64,000 bases of DNA, taken from the NCBI GenBank assembly GCA_963771545.1, contig CAVYTX010000004.1:186001-250000 (forward strand). The letters run 5' to 3'. The notes beneath the pieces were generated by a model. The model did no database searches and was not told the DNA's origin. It worked only from the letters and a program-made list of their open reading frames with translations. The position numbers and the translations under genes were made by a program. Source of the stretch: CAKZLS01 sp963771545 (GTDB lineage: Bacteria; Pseudomonadota; Alphaproteobacteria; Rhodospirillales; Defluviicoccaceae). Below are positions 26,601 through 34,419 of this stretch, one piece after another (the stretch's first letter is position 1; the number at the start of each line of letters is the position of its first letter).

Positions 26601-28915
26601 CGGGCGACGAGATCTCGTTCGACTGGATGTTCGATGCCCGCGATCAATCGGCGGGCGGCGGCCAAGTATTCAACGACTATGCGGTGTTGACGATCTCGGG
26701 GCCGGACGGTCCGGAAGTGTTCAAGCTGGCGGACGTGAGACAAACCGGAAACTTCGGCGCGTCCGGGTGGCGCACCTCCCGTTATACGGCGGCCTCCGAC
26801 GGTGAATTGACCGTGGGCTTCGCCGTGATGAACGACGCGGTCTCCCATGGATTGGGGGATCCTCGAAACTCAAAGCTTCTCGTCGACAATGTTCGATTGG
26901 GCCGCGAATTCAGCGATGGTTACCAGCGGTTGGACGGCGGGCCCGGTGACCGGTTCCAAACATGGGTGCAAACGCCCAGGGCCGCCGACGATACCGCCGC
27001 GACCACCGAGGACACGCCCCTCGCGATTGCCGCCGGCGATCTTCTTGCGAACGATACCCCGCCCAATGTGGGGGGTCCGCTCGGCGTCATCGATGTGGAC
27101 GCCTCCGGCACGCTTGGTGTGGTGACGCGGGGCGCGGACGGCGCCATCGGCTACGATCCCAGGGGGAAATTCGAGGCTTTGAGCGAAGGTGAAACCGCGA
27201 CCGATACGTTCCTGTATACGGTGGCAGGCGAAAACGGCGGTACCGCCCGGGCGGTGGTGTCCATCACCGTTCATGGCGCGAACGATGCGCCGGTGGCGCA
27301 AAGCGACGCCGTGGCCGCCGACGAGGACACGGCCGTTGCCGGAAACGTCCTGGCCGACAACGGCGAGGGCGAAGACGCCGACGTGGATGGCGACAACCTC
27401 ACGGTGATCCGGGTGAATGGAGCGGCGGCGAATGTCGGGAGCCAGATCGCTCTGGTCTCGGGGGCGCTGTTGCTGGTGAACGCGGACGGGACCTTTTCTT
27501 ACGATCCCGACGGCCGGTTCGAGTTCCTTAGCCCGGACGACGCGGTGACGGACACGTTCACGTATACCGTTGACGACGGTCAAGGCCGCACGGCCACGGC
27601 GACCGTGTCGGTGCTCGTCGCCGGCATCAATGATGCCCCAGTGGCCAACGATGACGCATCGTCCACCAACGAGGATGCCGCTGTCACCATCGACCTCGTC
27701 GGCAATGACTTCGACGCGGAAACGATCGCGCCGGCCATCACCGGGTTGAACGACAGCGCCACGATTGGATTGCTGACGCCGAACGGCGACGGAACCGTCA
27801 CGTACGACCCATCGGGCCGTTTCGATTCCCTTGCCGAGGGCGAAGTGGCGACGGATACGTTCAGCTACACGATCGAAGACGGCATGGGGGGCGCCGACGC
27901 CGCCACCGTGACGGTCGAGGTCGCGGGCGTCAACGATGCGCCGGTGGCGGAGAACGACGCGGCCTCCACGTCCGAATCGGCGCCGGTTACGATTACGGTG
28001 CTCGGCAACGACGCCGACGCCGAGGGGGATTCCCTGACGGTCACGGGACTGGATGACAGCGGCGCCTTGGGGCTCGTTGCGCTCAACGCCGATGGGACGG
28101 TGACCTACGACCCGAACGGACGGTTCGATACCCTCGCCGACGGCGAAACCGCGACCGACACCTTCAGCTACACGGTCTCGGATGGTAACGGACTAACCGA
28201 TGTCGCGACGGTGACGGTCACGATAAGCGGCGTCGACGATGGAGGCGCGGGCGGCGGAGAGCTTGTGGAGAGCTTCGAGGGACCGATTGATCCCGCCAGC
28301 ACGCGAGGCGCGGTTTCTCCAATGTTTCAGTACGACGAACCCGATGGGGCGATGGGCGCGTTCTCTCCGACCGACGGGAGTTCCATGGCCGTTTTGAAGG
28401 CATCGGGAGCCTCGCCTCTATCGATGAAATTTTTCCTGGGGCTTTCCGACCCGCTGCCGGCGGATTTCGGGGACAGCTCGGACCCGGTCGACGGATCGGC
28501 CTTGAAATTGACCATCGACGTGGAGGACGGCGATCGGATCTCGTTCGACTGGTTGTTCGACGCCAACGACTTCGTGCAACCGCCGCTCGGTAATTTTGCG
28601 AGACCGGGGTTCAACGACTTTGCCGTGTTTACCGCCGATGGCGAATGGTTCAACCTGTCCGATGTCCGCCAGACCTTCGACGAAAGCGGCGATCACGGCG
28701 CCACCGGATGGCGAACGTCCATCTACACGGCGCAATCCGACGGGCCGTTGACGATCGGTTTCGCGGTAGTCAACGACGACACGGCGGACGCCAACTCTCA
28801 TCTATTGGTGGACAACGTCCGCCTCAATAGTGATTTCGATCCGGAAAGCTATACGATTGTGCGGACCGACCCCAGCGGCCTTCTCGATACGGTCGTCCGC
28901 AACCCGGACGTGTAG
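20630..28915 (+). CDS. Giant VCBS-repeat surface protein with jelly-roll modules
   Basis: This is a 2761-residue acidic protein starting at ATG 20630, with GGGAGG about 11 bases upstream. Residues about 110-170 form a FecR-like domain (SVGDPIYPGDILEI, RMVVSLGSGGRMIF). Then come 13 VCBS/cadherin-like repeats, each near 95 residues and typically ending in GxNDAP, in blocks of 7 (672-1460), 2 (1657-1880) and 4 (2116-2535). Four copies of a 170-200-residue module lie before, between and after these blocks (about 460-639, 1464-1654, 1891-2094, 2543-2734). Each carries FDW-FDA, NDFAVF, SGWR and LLVDNVRL. The protein has no signal peptide and no RTX nonapeptides. Large VCBS proteins are usually exported by type I secretion and act in adhesion or biofilm; the exporter is not in the window. 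Confidence 0.9.
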   Translation: MFEATGGEQDSNGSADGAGANAFVLPEGFALAEARFVQAGGDLLVRGGGGDEVVMRDFFAADGPPDLVFSGGVRMAGNLVVTLADTEAPIDLAEALLGVGAAPAGEVAALNGTLTVVRADGSHGALSVGDPIYPGDILEIAPGGAASISVGDRMVVSLGSGGRMIFNAGAFDQSAPGAPVTLVAGPGEYAFACGATPRPVIIDTAAGRIHSDGAEMVLTFLGDGGLRVILLPGADGTVGDLLIENEAGSLHMTLAYQLVLVDGAAMAPASQGVLESGDIIAGYGRILASLPSACDSNPLVATARMAELERADLAVDSGDPSAADLRALAEFETAAGDETTGDATFGDAKVVVTQRDPLSGDGGEAPTADAVAADTWARPPSDTGGSGGRAGNSNETLINGPVPVVELQRFDFVDPPDARPPVIANLSVSDWDSGLRQWKVIVPQEPSPDSKDQFYSQVPQYDEPRAPFFRPGDPEPEYLPTSGGTMVVMSAGRLNTPTETVRGAKLEFIEQMLFDMPLGTLPKDSTSAKLIDGAAMKAANSVGIGAGRTMTISFDWAFDAQDEGTINDYAVFIVNGEWFKISDNESTGTFKSSGWRRSEFEYTASSRENLTIGFAVINYSDNSNDPRLLIDNVRLNEPIPADYQEIADVPAERGGTALPGEAQFRTFALPPTAEPDVFSTSEDVARTITLADVVANDVDPHIRVGLSLSNVIDSGTQGDASLFDPDPNSNSNPNVIIYDPDGMFEWLAEGEQTTDSFEYEITNLSGARDVATVTVTITGANDGPAAMDDTAITDEGSPLTVAVSLLADDIDPDTGDVLTVSAVNGAEADVGAEIVLGSGALLTVGADGTFSYDPNARFESLAVGERSIEVFTYTVRDSLGAADTATVAVTILGENDAPVAIDDAIRTDEDTVLVGPVSLLSNDNDPDGSDGLMVTSVNGNPAGVGAAIALASGALLTIAADGGFSIDPYGRFDGLSLGQTDLDGFTYTVEDGNGGMDTASVVVEIVGANDAPTANSFKETTDEDAGLFSVDLLDGAITSDVDAADVLAITSVAQNTGASDWDLGGAFTLDAGVLSFDTAAFGELAEGKNAAVVFDFIVDDQRGQSNSTAASTLKITVEGRNDAPTAGDDAYTVSENDTWTETAANGLLANDQDLDAGDSLRISAVNGISDGVGNQLALTSGAFITVNTGGSFTYDQNGRFDGLRRGDIATNSFEYTVTDNHDGTDTGTVTIRIVGVNDAPRANDDTLTIGEDVILPATASISVLGNDGDPESGFLSVTPFEGTSVLGARVTIAEDGSYSYDPTVSRAIQALSDGATLTDSFVYDLNDGDGGVDSGTVTITVEGANDAPEASHISFRTFKGSTLLVDGTRGVLLNDTDLDAGDVPRLTAINGDAANVGSEIVLSSGALLTVNTDGTFAYDPNGRFDGLADEDTASDGFTYTVSDGAGLTDTATVTLTITGFKEQSVGSFDRDPAVWNSVGNVDRIVSHADPEDGASRFLATDGPRMAALEANGASVSQIGTALGLPSGALPDDTDLTSPINGGATWTEVSVRIGDRIHFDWNFDSSENIAATGPNDFAVFTVSNGAVSRVFKLSDAREIGGSGASGWRTFSYDPTDDFDVDTAGESLTMGFAVVNDQNSDNPSRLLVDNVRIAWELPAPVNDAFTVNADVPLVADPDRKLLANDRDASGTGTLTVSAVNPTDLDDGGANVGAPITLASGAVLTVNADGTFALAPSSAADLRSLAEGEIYTDGFTYSVADGNDRSGLGTASVEITFVGVNDAPIAGDDGAFTDAHSAARITVERLLANDSDPDGGDTLTIMAVDDGATTGTVTLGNDGLILYDPGGQFSDLAPGEEALDTFGYTVADEQGGSSAATVTVRVLGQADPLAPLGQIVTSFETFPPGGWDPEWDRIKPFASEPVSIVTEYGETDGAGGDFKPTGGGQMVVLEAYGSFANPATSVTDFLGVPALPSDSDGTRAADGSAMKTMIAVKAGDEISFDWMFDARDQSAGGGQVFNDYAVLTISGPDGPEVFKLADVRQTGNFGASGWRTSRYTAASDGELTVGFAVMNDAVSHGLGDPRNSKLLVDNVRLGREFSDGYQRLDGGPGDRFQTWVQTPRAADDTAATTEDTPLAIAAGDLLANDTPPNVGGPLGVIDVDASGTLGVVTRGADGAIGYDPRGKFEALSEGETATDTFLYTVAGENGGTARAVVSITVHGANDAPVAQSDAVAADEDTAVAGNVLADNGEGEDADVDGDNLTVIRVNGAAANVGSQIALVSGALLLVNADGTFSYDPDGRFEFLSPDDAVTDTFTYTVDDGQGRTATATVSVLVAGINDAPVANDDASSTNEDAAVTIDLVGNDFDAETIAPAITGLNDSATIGLLTPNGDGTVTYDPSGRFDSLAEGEVATDTFSYTIEDGMGGADAATVTVEVAGVNDAPVAENDAASTSESAPVTITVLGNDADAEGDSLTVTGLDDSGALGLVALNADGTVTYDPNGRFDTLADGETATDTFSYTVSDGNGLTDVATVTVTISGVDDGGAGGGELVESFEGPIDPASTRGAVSPMFQYDEPDGAMGAFSPTDGSSMAVLKASGASPLSMKFFLGLSDPLPADFGDSSDPVDGSALKLTIDVEDGDRISFDWLFDANDFVQPPLGNFARPGFNDFAVFTADGEWFNLSDVRQTFDESGDHGATGWRTSIYTAQSDGPLTIGFAVVNDDTADANSHLLVDNVRLNSDFDPESYTIVRTDPSGLLDTVVRNPDV

Positions 28916-29073
28916 TCTGCCATTCCGTTGCAAACGTGGATATTTCAGTCAAACCGGTCCATCCTAGACCCTGTCCGTCGTTCAAAATTCATCCCGGTTG
29001 AGTGATCGAATTTTCATGGTTTGTGGATGCGAACTTCCCCGACTGTGCTAATCTAATTGCGGGGGAGGAATGG

Positions 29074-29766
29074 TTGGATGGCGTCGAAATAATGGAAAGC
29101 CAAATAGAGGATCGTATTCGGCTACTCGCGAAACCGCTATGGGAGTCCGCGGGAGAACGGTACGGCACCGCTTTGGACTGTTGGCTGATGGCCGAAAACA
29201 TGGTTGTGGAGACCATGGCGGCTACGACAAAGTTGGTCGGAGCGACCTTGGATACAACGGCCCTGTCATCGAGGCAATTATGGGAAAGGCCCCCCGAGGT
29301 TCCCACGAAACGCGTTCGTGAGCTGGCCTATTTAATGTGGGAGGCAGCTGATCGCCAACAGGGTGCCGCCATGGATTTCTGGCTGGCGGCGGAGCGGCAT
29401 GTGCTGACCGTGCTGAGAACGGGAATGGGAACGTCGGCTTCCGAAAGCGATCCTCAATGCGCGCTGACCAGGGAGCTGATGTTTGGATCGTCCTCCGCAT
29501 ACATCGAGCGTGTGCGCGAGTTGGCCTATGCCCTTTGGGCAGCCTCCGGCGAAGAGTATGGGCGATCGCTGGATTTCTGGCTGGAGGCCGAACGGCAGGT
29601 TCTAGAGACCATGACGGCCACCGAGGGATTTACCGCGCCGGCGCCAAGCAAGGAGCTTCCGGTTACCGCTTCCGCTGGTCCATCGCCGGCAGCGGCCAAA
29701 CTCCGGCAACCGCGGAAAAAGACTGCGGCGGGACGCTCGAAAAGGTCGGCCAACCGAGGATCCTGA
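29074..29766 (+). CDS. Protein with three DUF2934 motifs
   Basis: Three copies of a 35-residue DUF2934 motif are visible, starting RIRLLAKPLWESAGERYG, RVRELAYLMWEAADRQQG and RVRELAYALWAASGEEYG, each ending in a FWL/CWL-AE helix. Spacing is about 65 residues. A basic, Lys/Arg-rich tail follows (KLRQPRKKTAAGRSKR) and could bind nucleic acid. The start is uncertain: TTG 29074 follows a perfect GGGGGAGG site, while ATG 29092 and GTG 29002 share the frame. DUF2934 proteins are small and uncharacterised; a triple unit is unusual. It follows the VCBS gene by about 160 bases. Confidence 0.75.
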   Translation: MDGVEIMESQIEDRIRLLAKPLWESAGERYGTALDCWLMAENMVVETMAATTKLVGATLDTTALSSRQLWERPPEVPTKRVRELAYLMWEAADRQQGAAMDFWLAAERHVLTVLRTGMGTSASESDPQCALTRELMFGSSSAYIERVRELAYALWAASGEEYGRSLDFWLEAERQVLETMTATEGFTAPAPSKELPVTASAGPSPAAAKLRQPRKKTAAGRSKRSANRGS

Positions 29767-29824
29767 ACAGACAGGTTGAATGTGATCAACGCGTTTGGAA
29801 TCACTTTCGAAGAACAAGGAAGAA

Positions 29825-29899
29825 TGGTGGGCGCGGCAGGGTTTGAACCTGCGACCCCTGCCGTGTGAAGGCAGTGCTCTCCCGCTGAGCTACGCGCCC
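29825..29899 (-). tRNA. tRNA-Val (anticodon CAC)
   Basis: Read on the minus strand, the acceptor arm GGGCGCG pairs with CGCGCCC, followed by A and an encoded CCA (TGG at 29825-29827). The D arm is GCTCAGCGGGAGAGC, the anticodon arm is CTGCC-TTCACAC-GGCAG, and the T arm contains GGTTCAAACC. The seven-base loop TTCACAC places CAC at 34-36, which reads GUG valine codons. All stems are complete. Confidence 0.96.
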
Positions 29900-29944
29900 G
29901 AATTCGAATAAGGCGCCTCATTTAAGGGCGTGCCCCGAACGGTG

Positions 29945-30616
29945 TCAAGGAAGGCGGCCGAGAGCCTCGGGCAATTGTGAAAATTCGGAGATGATCAGGT
30001 CGGCGCCGAGCTCGTCTACAGGTATGCGCGTATAACCGTAGGACACGAGAATCACCGGCACGCCGAGGGCGCGCGCGGCGCCTGCATCGTTGGCGGCGTC
30101 GCCGACCATGACCGCATCGTTCGCGCCAACGCCGAGGGCGTCGAGAACACCTTGCAGCATCCGGGGGTCGGGCTTGCGCGCGCTGTCGATGGAATCGCCC
30201 CCCAGGACCGCGTCGAAGTAACCGTCCAGGCTCAAGTCGTGGAGAACCTCTCGTGTCGCCGCCTCGGGTTTGTTCGTGCAAATACCAAGCGCCCGGCCAT
30301 CGGCCCTGAGTCGCGAAAGCGTTTCGGTCACGCCTGCGTACGGTCGCGTGAGCTCGGCCGCATGCCCCTCGTAAAAGCCCAGGAACCGCGCGGTAAGGTC
30401 CGGCAAATCAGAGACCGCCGGTTCGCCGCCGGTGGTGGCAAACGCGCGCTCCACCAGCTTGACCGCGCCGTCGCCCACCATCATTTTCACCTCAATGAGG
30501 CCCAACGGCCGACGCCGGTGTTCGGCCAGCACTTTGTTGACCGCCACGCGCAGGTCGGGCGCGCTGTCGATCAGCGTGCCGTCCAAGTCGAACACGACGG
30601 CCTTAATGGTTCCCAT
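29945..30616 (-). CDS. gph: Phosphoglycolate phosphatase (HAD family)
   Basis: This is a 223-residue HAD hydrolase that dephosphorylates 2-phosphoglycolate to glycolate. Motif I is FDLDGTLIDS with the nucleophilic Asp and the acid/base Asp. Motif II is the Thr of ICTNKPE, motif III the Lys of ARKPDP, and motif IV VMVGDAANDAGAA. The helical cap lies between about residues 20 and 85. Length and motif order match bacterial Gph. 2-Phosphoglycolate comes from Rubisco oxygenation or from repair of DNA 3' ends. Its product is the substrate of the glcDEF enzyme encoded at 45.4-49.4 kb. It lies just downstream of tRNA-Val and is divergent from glmU. Confidence 0.92.
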   Translation of the reverse strand: MGTIKAVVFDLDGTLIDSAPDLRVAVNKVLAEHRRRPLGLIEVKMMVGDGAVKLVERAFATTGGEPAVSDLPDLTARFLGFYEGHAAELTRPYAGVTETLSRLRADGRALGICTNKPEAATREVLHDLSLDGYFDAVLGGDSIDSARKPDPRMLQGVLDALGVGANDAVMVGDAANDAGAARALGVPVILVSYGYTRIPVDELGADLIISEFSQLPEALGRLP

Positions 30617-30738
30617 GCAAACGCCTTATTTAGACTTTTTAGCAATGATGTTTGGCTTGGCGAAGATTTCGCCCTGTGGCAAGTTTGTCGCCTTCTCGGC
30701 GACCGCCCATAGTTGTCCTTGTAAACAATGGTTTGGTG

Positions 30739-32106
30739 ATGACCAACAGCAAAACCGCCATCGTCGTTCTTGGCGCCGGCCTCGGAACGCGGATGAAATC
30801 GGCTCTTCCAAAAGTCCTGCATCCGCTCGCCGGGCGGCCGATGATCCGACACCTGATCGCCACCCTCGAGACGCTTGAACCAAATCGCATGACCATTGTC
30901 GTCGGCGAAGACATGGAAGCGGTGGCCAAGGTGGTCGCGCCGTATCCAGCAGTGGTGCAGAAAGAGCGCCTTGGGACCGGCCACGCCGTGATGTCCGCCC
31001 GCGAAGCCCTCGCGAGCTTCGACGGCGACGTGCTGGTGGTCTATGGCGATACGCCGCTGATATCCGCCGCCACACTCCGACGGATGCTGGCGGCCCGGCG
31101 GTCTCCCGAACACCCGGCGGTGGTGGTGCTCGGATTTCGTTCCCGAGATCCCGGCGCGTACGGACGGCTGATCGTCGACGGACGGGGAGATCTGCAAGCG
31201 ATCGTCGAGGCCAAGGACGCCGATTCCGATCAACTGGCCGTGACCTTGTGCAATTCCGGCGTGATGGCGATCAATGGAACGATGCTGTTCGATCTCCTGG
31301 ATCGGGTCGGCAACGACAATGCGAAGGGTGAGTACTATCTCACCGATATCGTTCAGATCGCGCGCGCGGAGGGTCTCGGCTGCGGTGTGGTCGAGGGCGG
31401 CGAGGCGGAGTTGATCGGCATCAACTCAAGGGCCGACCTCGCGCGTGCGGAAGCCATGCTGCAAGACGAACTTCGCACCAAGGCGATGGCCGATGGCGCG
31501 ACTTTGATCGATCCCGCCACCGTGTTTTTCAGTGCCGATACCACCTTCGGCCGCGACGTTACCGTTGGCCCCTACGTGGTGTGCGGGGCCGGCGTGACGG
31601 TGGGCGACAACGTGACCATTCGCCCGTTCTGTCATTTAGAGGATGTGGTCATCGAGAACGGCGCGTCGATCGGCCCCTATGCCCGTCTCCGGCCGGGCGC
31701 CCGAATCGGTTCAGACGCCCATATCGGCAACTTTGTCGAAATTAAGAATGCCACCGTCGAGACCGGCGCCAAGGTCAATCATCTCACCTATATCGGCGAT
31801 GCGCGCGTCGGCGCCAAGGCCAACGTGGGAGCGGGCACCATCACCTGCAATTACGACGGTTTTTTCAAGGATCATACCGACATCGGCGCCGGCGCCTTCA
31901 TCGGCTCCAACACGTCGCTGGTCGCTCCGGTGAAAATCGGCGACGGCGCGATAACCGGCGCGGGCAGCGTCATCGTCCGCGATGTCCAGGCCAACTCGTT
32001 GGCGCTGACGCGGGGACCGCTTACGGAAAAGCACGGCTGGGCGCGAAAGTTCCGCGAGCGACGGGTTAAGGAAAAGGCTGCCAAACAGGCCGGAAAAAAG
32101 GAATAA
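30739..32106 (+). CDS. glmU: Bifunctional N-acetylglucosamine-1-phosphate uridyltransferase / glucosamine-1-phosphate acetyltransferase
   Basis: This 455-residue enzyme acetylates glucosamine-1-phosphate and transfers UMP to give UDP-GlcNAc for peptidoglycan and lipopolysaccharide. ATG 30739 (MTNSKTAIVVLGAGLGTRMK) places the nucleotide-binding signature GAGLGTRMKSALPKVLHPL at the N-terminus; the frame's earlier start at 30652 adds unrelated sequence. Residues 230-450 are a left-handed beta-helix of hexapeptide repeats, including NFVEIKNATV and CNYDGFFKDHTDIGAGAFIG. The Lys/Arg-rich C-terminus is usual. glmS follows after 6 bases, so the two steps of amino-sugar supply are made from one transcript. 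Confidence 0.97.
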   Translation: MTNSKTAIVVLGAGLGTRMKSALPKVLHPLAGRPMIRHLIATLETLEPNRMTIVVGEDMEAVAKVVAPYPAVVQKERLGTGHAVMSAREALASFDGDVLVVYGDTPLISAATLRRMLAARRSPEHPAVVVLGFRSRDPGAYGRLIVDGRGDLQAIVEAKDADSDQLAVTLCNSGVMAINGTMLFDLLDRVGNDNAKGEYYLTDIVQIARAEGLGCGVVEGGEAELIGINSRADLARAEAMLQDELRTKAMADGATLIDPATVFFSADTTFGRDVTVGPYVVCGAGVTVGDNVTIRPFCHLEDVVIENGASIGPYARLRPGARIGSDAHIGNFVEIKNATVETGAKVNHLTYIGDARVGAKANVGAGTITCNYDGFFKDHTDIGAGAFIGSNTSLVAPVKIGDGAITGAGSVIVRDVQANSLALTRGPLTEKHGWARKFRERRVKEKAAKQAGKKE

Positions 32107-32112
32107 TCGCGC

Positions 32113-33936
32113 ATGTGCGGCATTATCGGCATTGTCGGCAAGGCGCCCGTCGCGCCGCTGCTCATCGACGGTCTGAAGCGGCTGGAATACCGGGGATACG
32201 ATTCCGCCGGCATCGCGACCCTCAGCAACGGCGACATCGTCAGGCGCCGCGCCGAGGGCAAGATCACCAAACTGGAGGCGGTTCTGGATCGCGAACCCGT
32301 GGACGGCCGCATCGGCATCGGTCACACGCGATGGGCGACCCACGGGGCTCCCAACGAAGCCAATGCCCACCCCCACGCCGACGAACGGGTGGTGTTGGTG
32401 CATAACGGCATTATCGAGAACTTCCATGATCTCCGTACCGAGCTCACCGCCTCGGGAAACGTGTTCGGCACCGACACCGATACCGAAGTGGTGGTTCACT
32501 TGATCAGCGGCTTTCTCGCCGAGGGAAAATCGCCGGCGGACGCCGTACACGCGGCGCTGGCCCGGTTAGAGGGCGCGTTCGCCCTCGCCATATTGTTTGC
32601 CGGACACAACGATCTGATGATCGGCGCCCGGCGCGGCAGCCCGCTCGCCATCGGCTATGGCGACGGGGAGATGTATCTCGGCTCCGACGCCCTGGCCCTC
32701 GCGCCCCTGACCCGCCAGATCTGCTACCTGGAGGAGGGTGATTGGGTCGAGATCACCGCCACCGGCGCGGTCGTTCACGACGAATCCGGGGCGATCGTCG
32801 AGCGGCAAATCCGGATCACCGCCACCTCGGGAGCGATGATCGGCAAGGGCAACTTCCCCCACTTCATGCTCAAGGAAATCTACGAGCAGCCGTCGGTGAT
32901 GGGCGATGCGCTGCATGCGCTTCTCAACCCGTGGAACCAGGTCATCCGGCTTCCGGACCTGTCTTTCGACCTGACGCGGGTCAGCCGTCTGACACTGATC
33001 GGATGCGGCACGTCCTACCACGCGGCGCTCGTAGCCAAGTATTGGTTCGAGCAGATCGCCCGGGTGCCGACGGACGTGGATATCGCCTCGGAGTTCCGCT
33101 ACCGCCGGGTCGATATGTCACGAGGCGGGATGGCCGTTTTCATCTCACAGTCGGGCGAAACGGCGGACACGCTGGCCGCCATCAAATACGCCCGCGAGCA
33201 GGGGCAGTATATTCTCAGCGTCGTCAATGTGCCCGAGAGTTCCATGGCGCGGCAATCCGACGGTCTGCTTCTGACCCACGCGGGGCCCGAAATCGGGGTC
33301 GCCTCGACCAAGGCGTTCACGACCCAATTGACGGTGCTGGCTACTCTGGTCATCGCCATGGCCGCCCGACGCGGGTCCATCGACCGGCAAGAGGAGCAAA
33401 GGTTGTGCCAGGCGCTGACCGAGGTGCCGGGACGGGCCAACGAGGTTCTCAACCACGACGAGCGGCTCGCCGAAATCGCCCGTGAGGTGGCGGAGGCGCG
33501 CGACGCGCTCTATCTCGGCCGCGGCACCGGCTATCCCATCGCCCTCGAGGGCGCGCTGAAGCTCAAGGAAATAAGCTACATTCATGCCGAGGGGTATGCC
33601 GCCGGCGAGATGAAGCATGGCCCCATCGCGCTGATCGACGAAAACATGCCGATCATCGTGATCGCGCCGTCGGACCATCTGTTCGACAAGACCGCTTCCA
33701 ACATGCAGGAGGTCATCGCGCGCGGCGGCCGGGTGATTTTCCTGTCCGACGCCAAGGGCATCGCGCGCCTCGGGAACATGGCCGCGGCGACGGTGGAATT
33801 GCCGGCCGTGGATCCGTTCGTCGCCCCGATTCTCTACACCATCCCGGTCCAGCTTCTCGCCTACCACGTGGCGGTGATCAAGGGCACGGACGTGGATCAA
33901 CCGCGCAATCTGGCGAAAAGCGTCACCGTGGAATGA
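32113..33936 (+). CDS. glmS: Glutamine-fructose-6-phosphate aminotransferase (isomerizing)
   Basis: This 607-residue enzyme makes glucosamine-6-phosphate from fructose-6-phosphate and glutamine. The N-terminus MCGIIGIVG exposes the catalytic Cys after Met removal. GHTRWATHG and NGIIENF complete the glutaminase site. Two SIS sugar-isomerase domains follow, with SQSGETADTLAAIKYA and the C-terminal active-site region DQPRNLAKSVTVE. The length is standard. It sits 6 bases behind glmU. There is no room for a glmS ribozyme, so control would be at the shared promoter upstream of glmU. Confidence 0.97.
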   Translation: MCGIIGIVGKAPVAPLLIDGLKRLEYRGYDSAGIATLSNGDIVRRRAEGKITKLEAVLDREPVDGRIGIGHTRWATHGAPNEANAHPHADERVVLVHNGIIENFHDLRTELTASGNVFGTDTDTEVVVHLISGFLAEGKSPADAVHAALARLEGAFALAILFAGHNDLMIGARRGSPLAIGYGDGEMYLGSDALALAPLTRQICYLEEGDWVEITATGAVVHDESGAIVERQIRITATSGAMIGKGNFPHFMLKEIYEQPSVMGDALHALLNPWNQVIRLPDLSFDLTRVSRLTLIGCGTSYHAALVAKYWFEQIARVPTDVDIASEFRYRRVDMSRGGMAVFISQSGETADTLAAIKYAREQGQYILSVVNVPESSMARQSDGLLLTHAGPEIGVASTKAFTTQLTVLATLVIAMAARRGSIDRQEEQRLCQALTEVPGRANEVLNHDERLAEIAREVAEARDALYLGRGTGYPIALEGALKLKEISYIHAEGYAAGEMKHGPIALIDENMPIIVIAPSDHLFDKTASNMQEVIARGGRVIFLSDAKGIARLGNMAAATVELPAVDPFVAPILYTIPVQLLAYHVAVIKGTDVDQPRNLAKSVTVE

Positions 33937-33951
33937 TGCCGCCGACAGCGG

Positions 33952-34419
33952 TTATTTGCGGTAACGGATCAGTTTCGCGGGGTTCCCTCCAACGATCGAT
34001 CTCGGCGGCACGTCTTTCGTGACCACCGAACCCGCGGCGACGACGGCGCCCGAGTGCACGGTGACCCCGTGCAGGATGATCGCGCCATGCCCGATCCACA
34101 CGTCGTCCTCGATGCGGATCGGTTTTATGTCGTCGCGTCCGGCGTCGCGCATGGGACCGTGGATGTTGTCGATCTTGTGATCTCCGCCGACCAAGCTGAC
34201 GTAAGCGGCGAACAGAACATTGTCGCCGATCCGCGCCGGCGCCGCCAGGTGACAAAAATGACCCATGAAGAAATTCTCCCCGGCATGGATAGAAACTCTG
34301 CGAACAACATTACAGTTCCGGCCGCAAACAAAACCGGAACCCGCGCTAAAATTACTCAACGACAACAGTCGTAATCTTGCATACCTAAGGGCATGTATTA
34401 CCTTTTTGAGCCACTTCAT
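33952..34419 (-). CDS. Hexapeptide-repeat acyltransferase (sugar O-/N-acetyltransferase like)
   Basis: This is a 155-residue left-handed beta-helix acyltransferase. It has a short basic N-terminus, then hexapeptide repeats with HAGENFFMGHFCHLAAPARI, the catalytic-type His region DHKIDNIHGPM, and the end motif VWIGHGAIILHGVTV with VVTKDVPPRSIVGGNPAKLI. This pattern is typical of the WcaF/Maa/NodL group, which acetylates sugars in surface polysaccharides. Its start overlaps the stop of the glycosyltransferase gene by four bases (ATGA), so the two are one operon and probably act on the same glycan. Confidence 0.88.
   Translation of the reverse strand: MKWLKKVIHALRYARLRLLSLSNFSAGSGFVCGRNCNVVRRVSIHAGENFFMGHFCHLAAPARIGDNVLFAAYVSLVGGDHKIDNIHGPMRDAGRDDIKPIRIEDDVWIGHGAIILHGVTVHSGAVVAAGSVVTKDVPPRSIVGGNPAKLIRYRK

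Noticed and set aside
24524..26848. 774-residue minus-strand open frame
   Set aside because: It runs antisense to the VCBS gene, has Arg/His/Gly-rich shadow composition and matches no domain pattern.
32107..32112. glmS ribozyme or riboswitch
   Set aside because: Only 6 bases separate glmU and glmS, so there is no room for the ribozyme.
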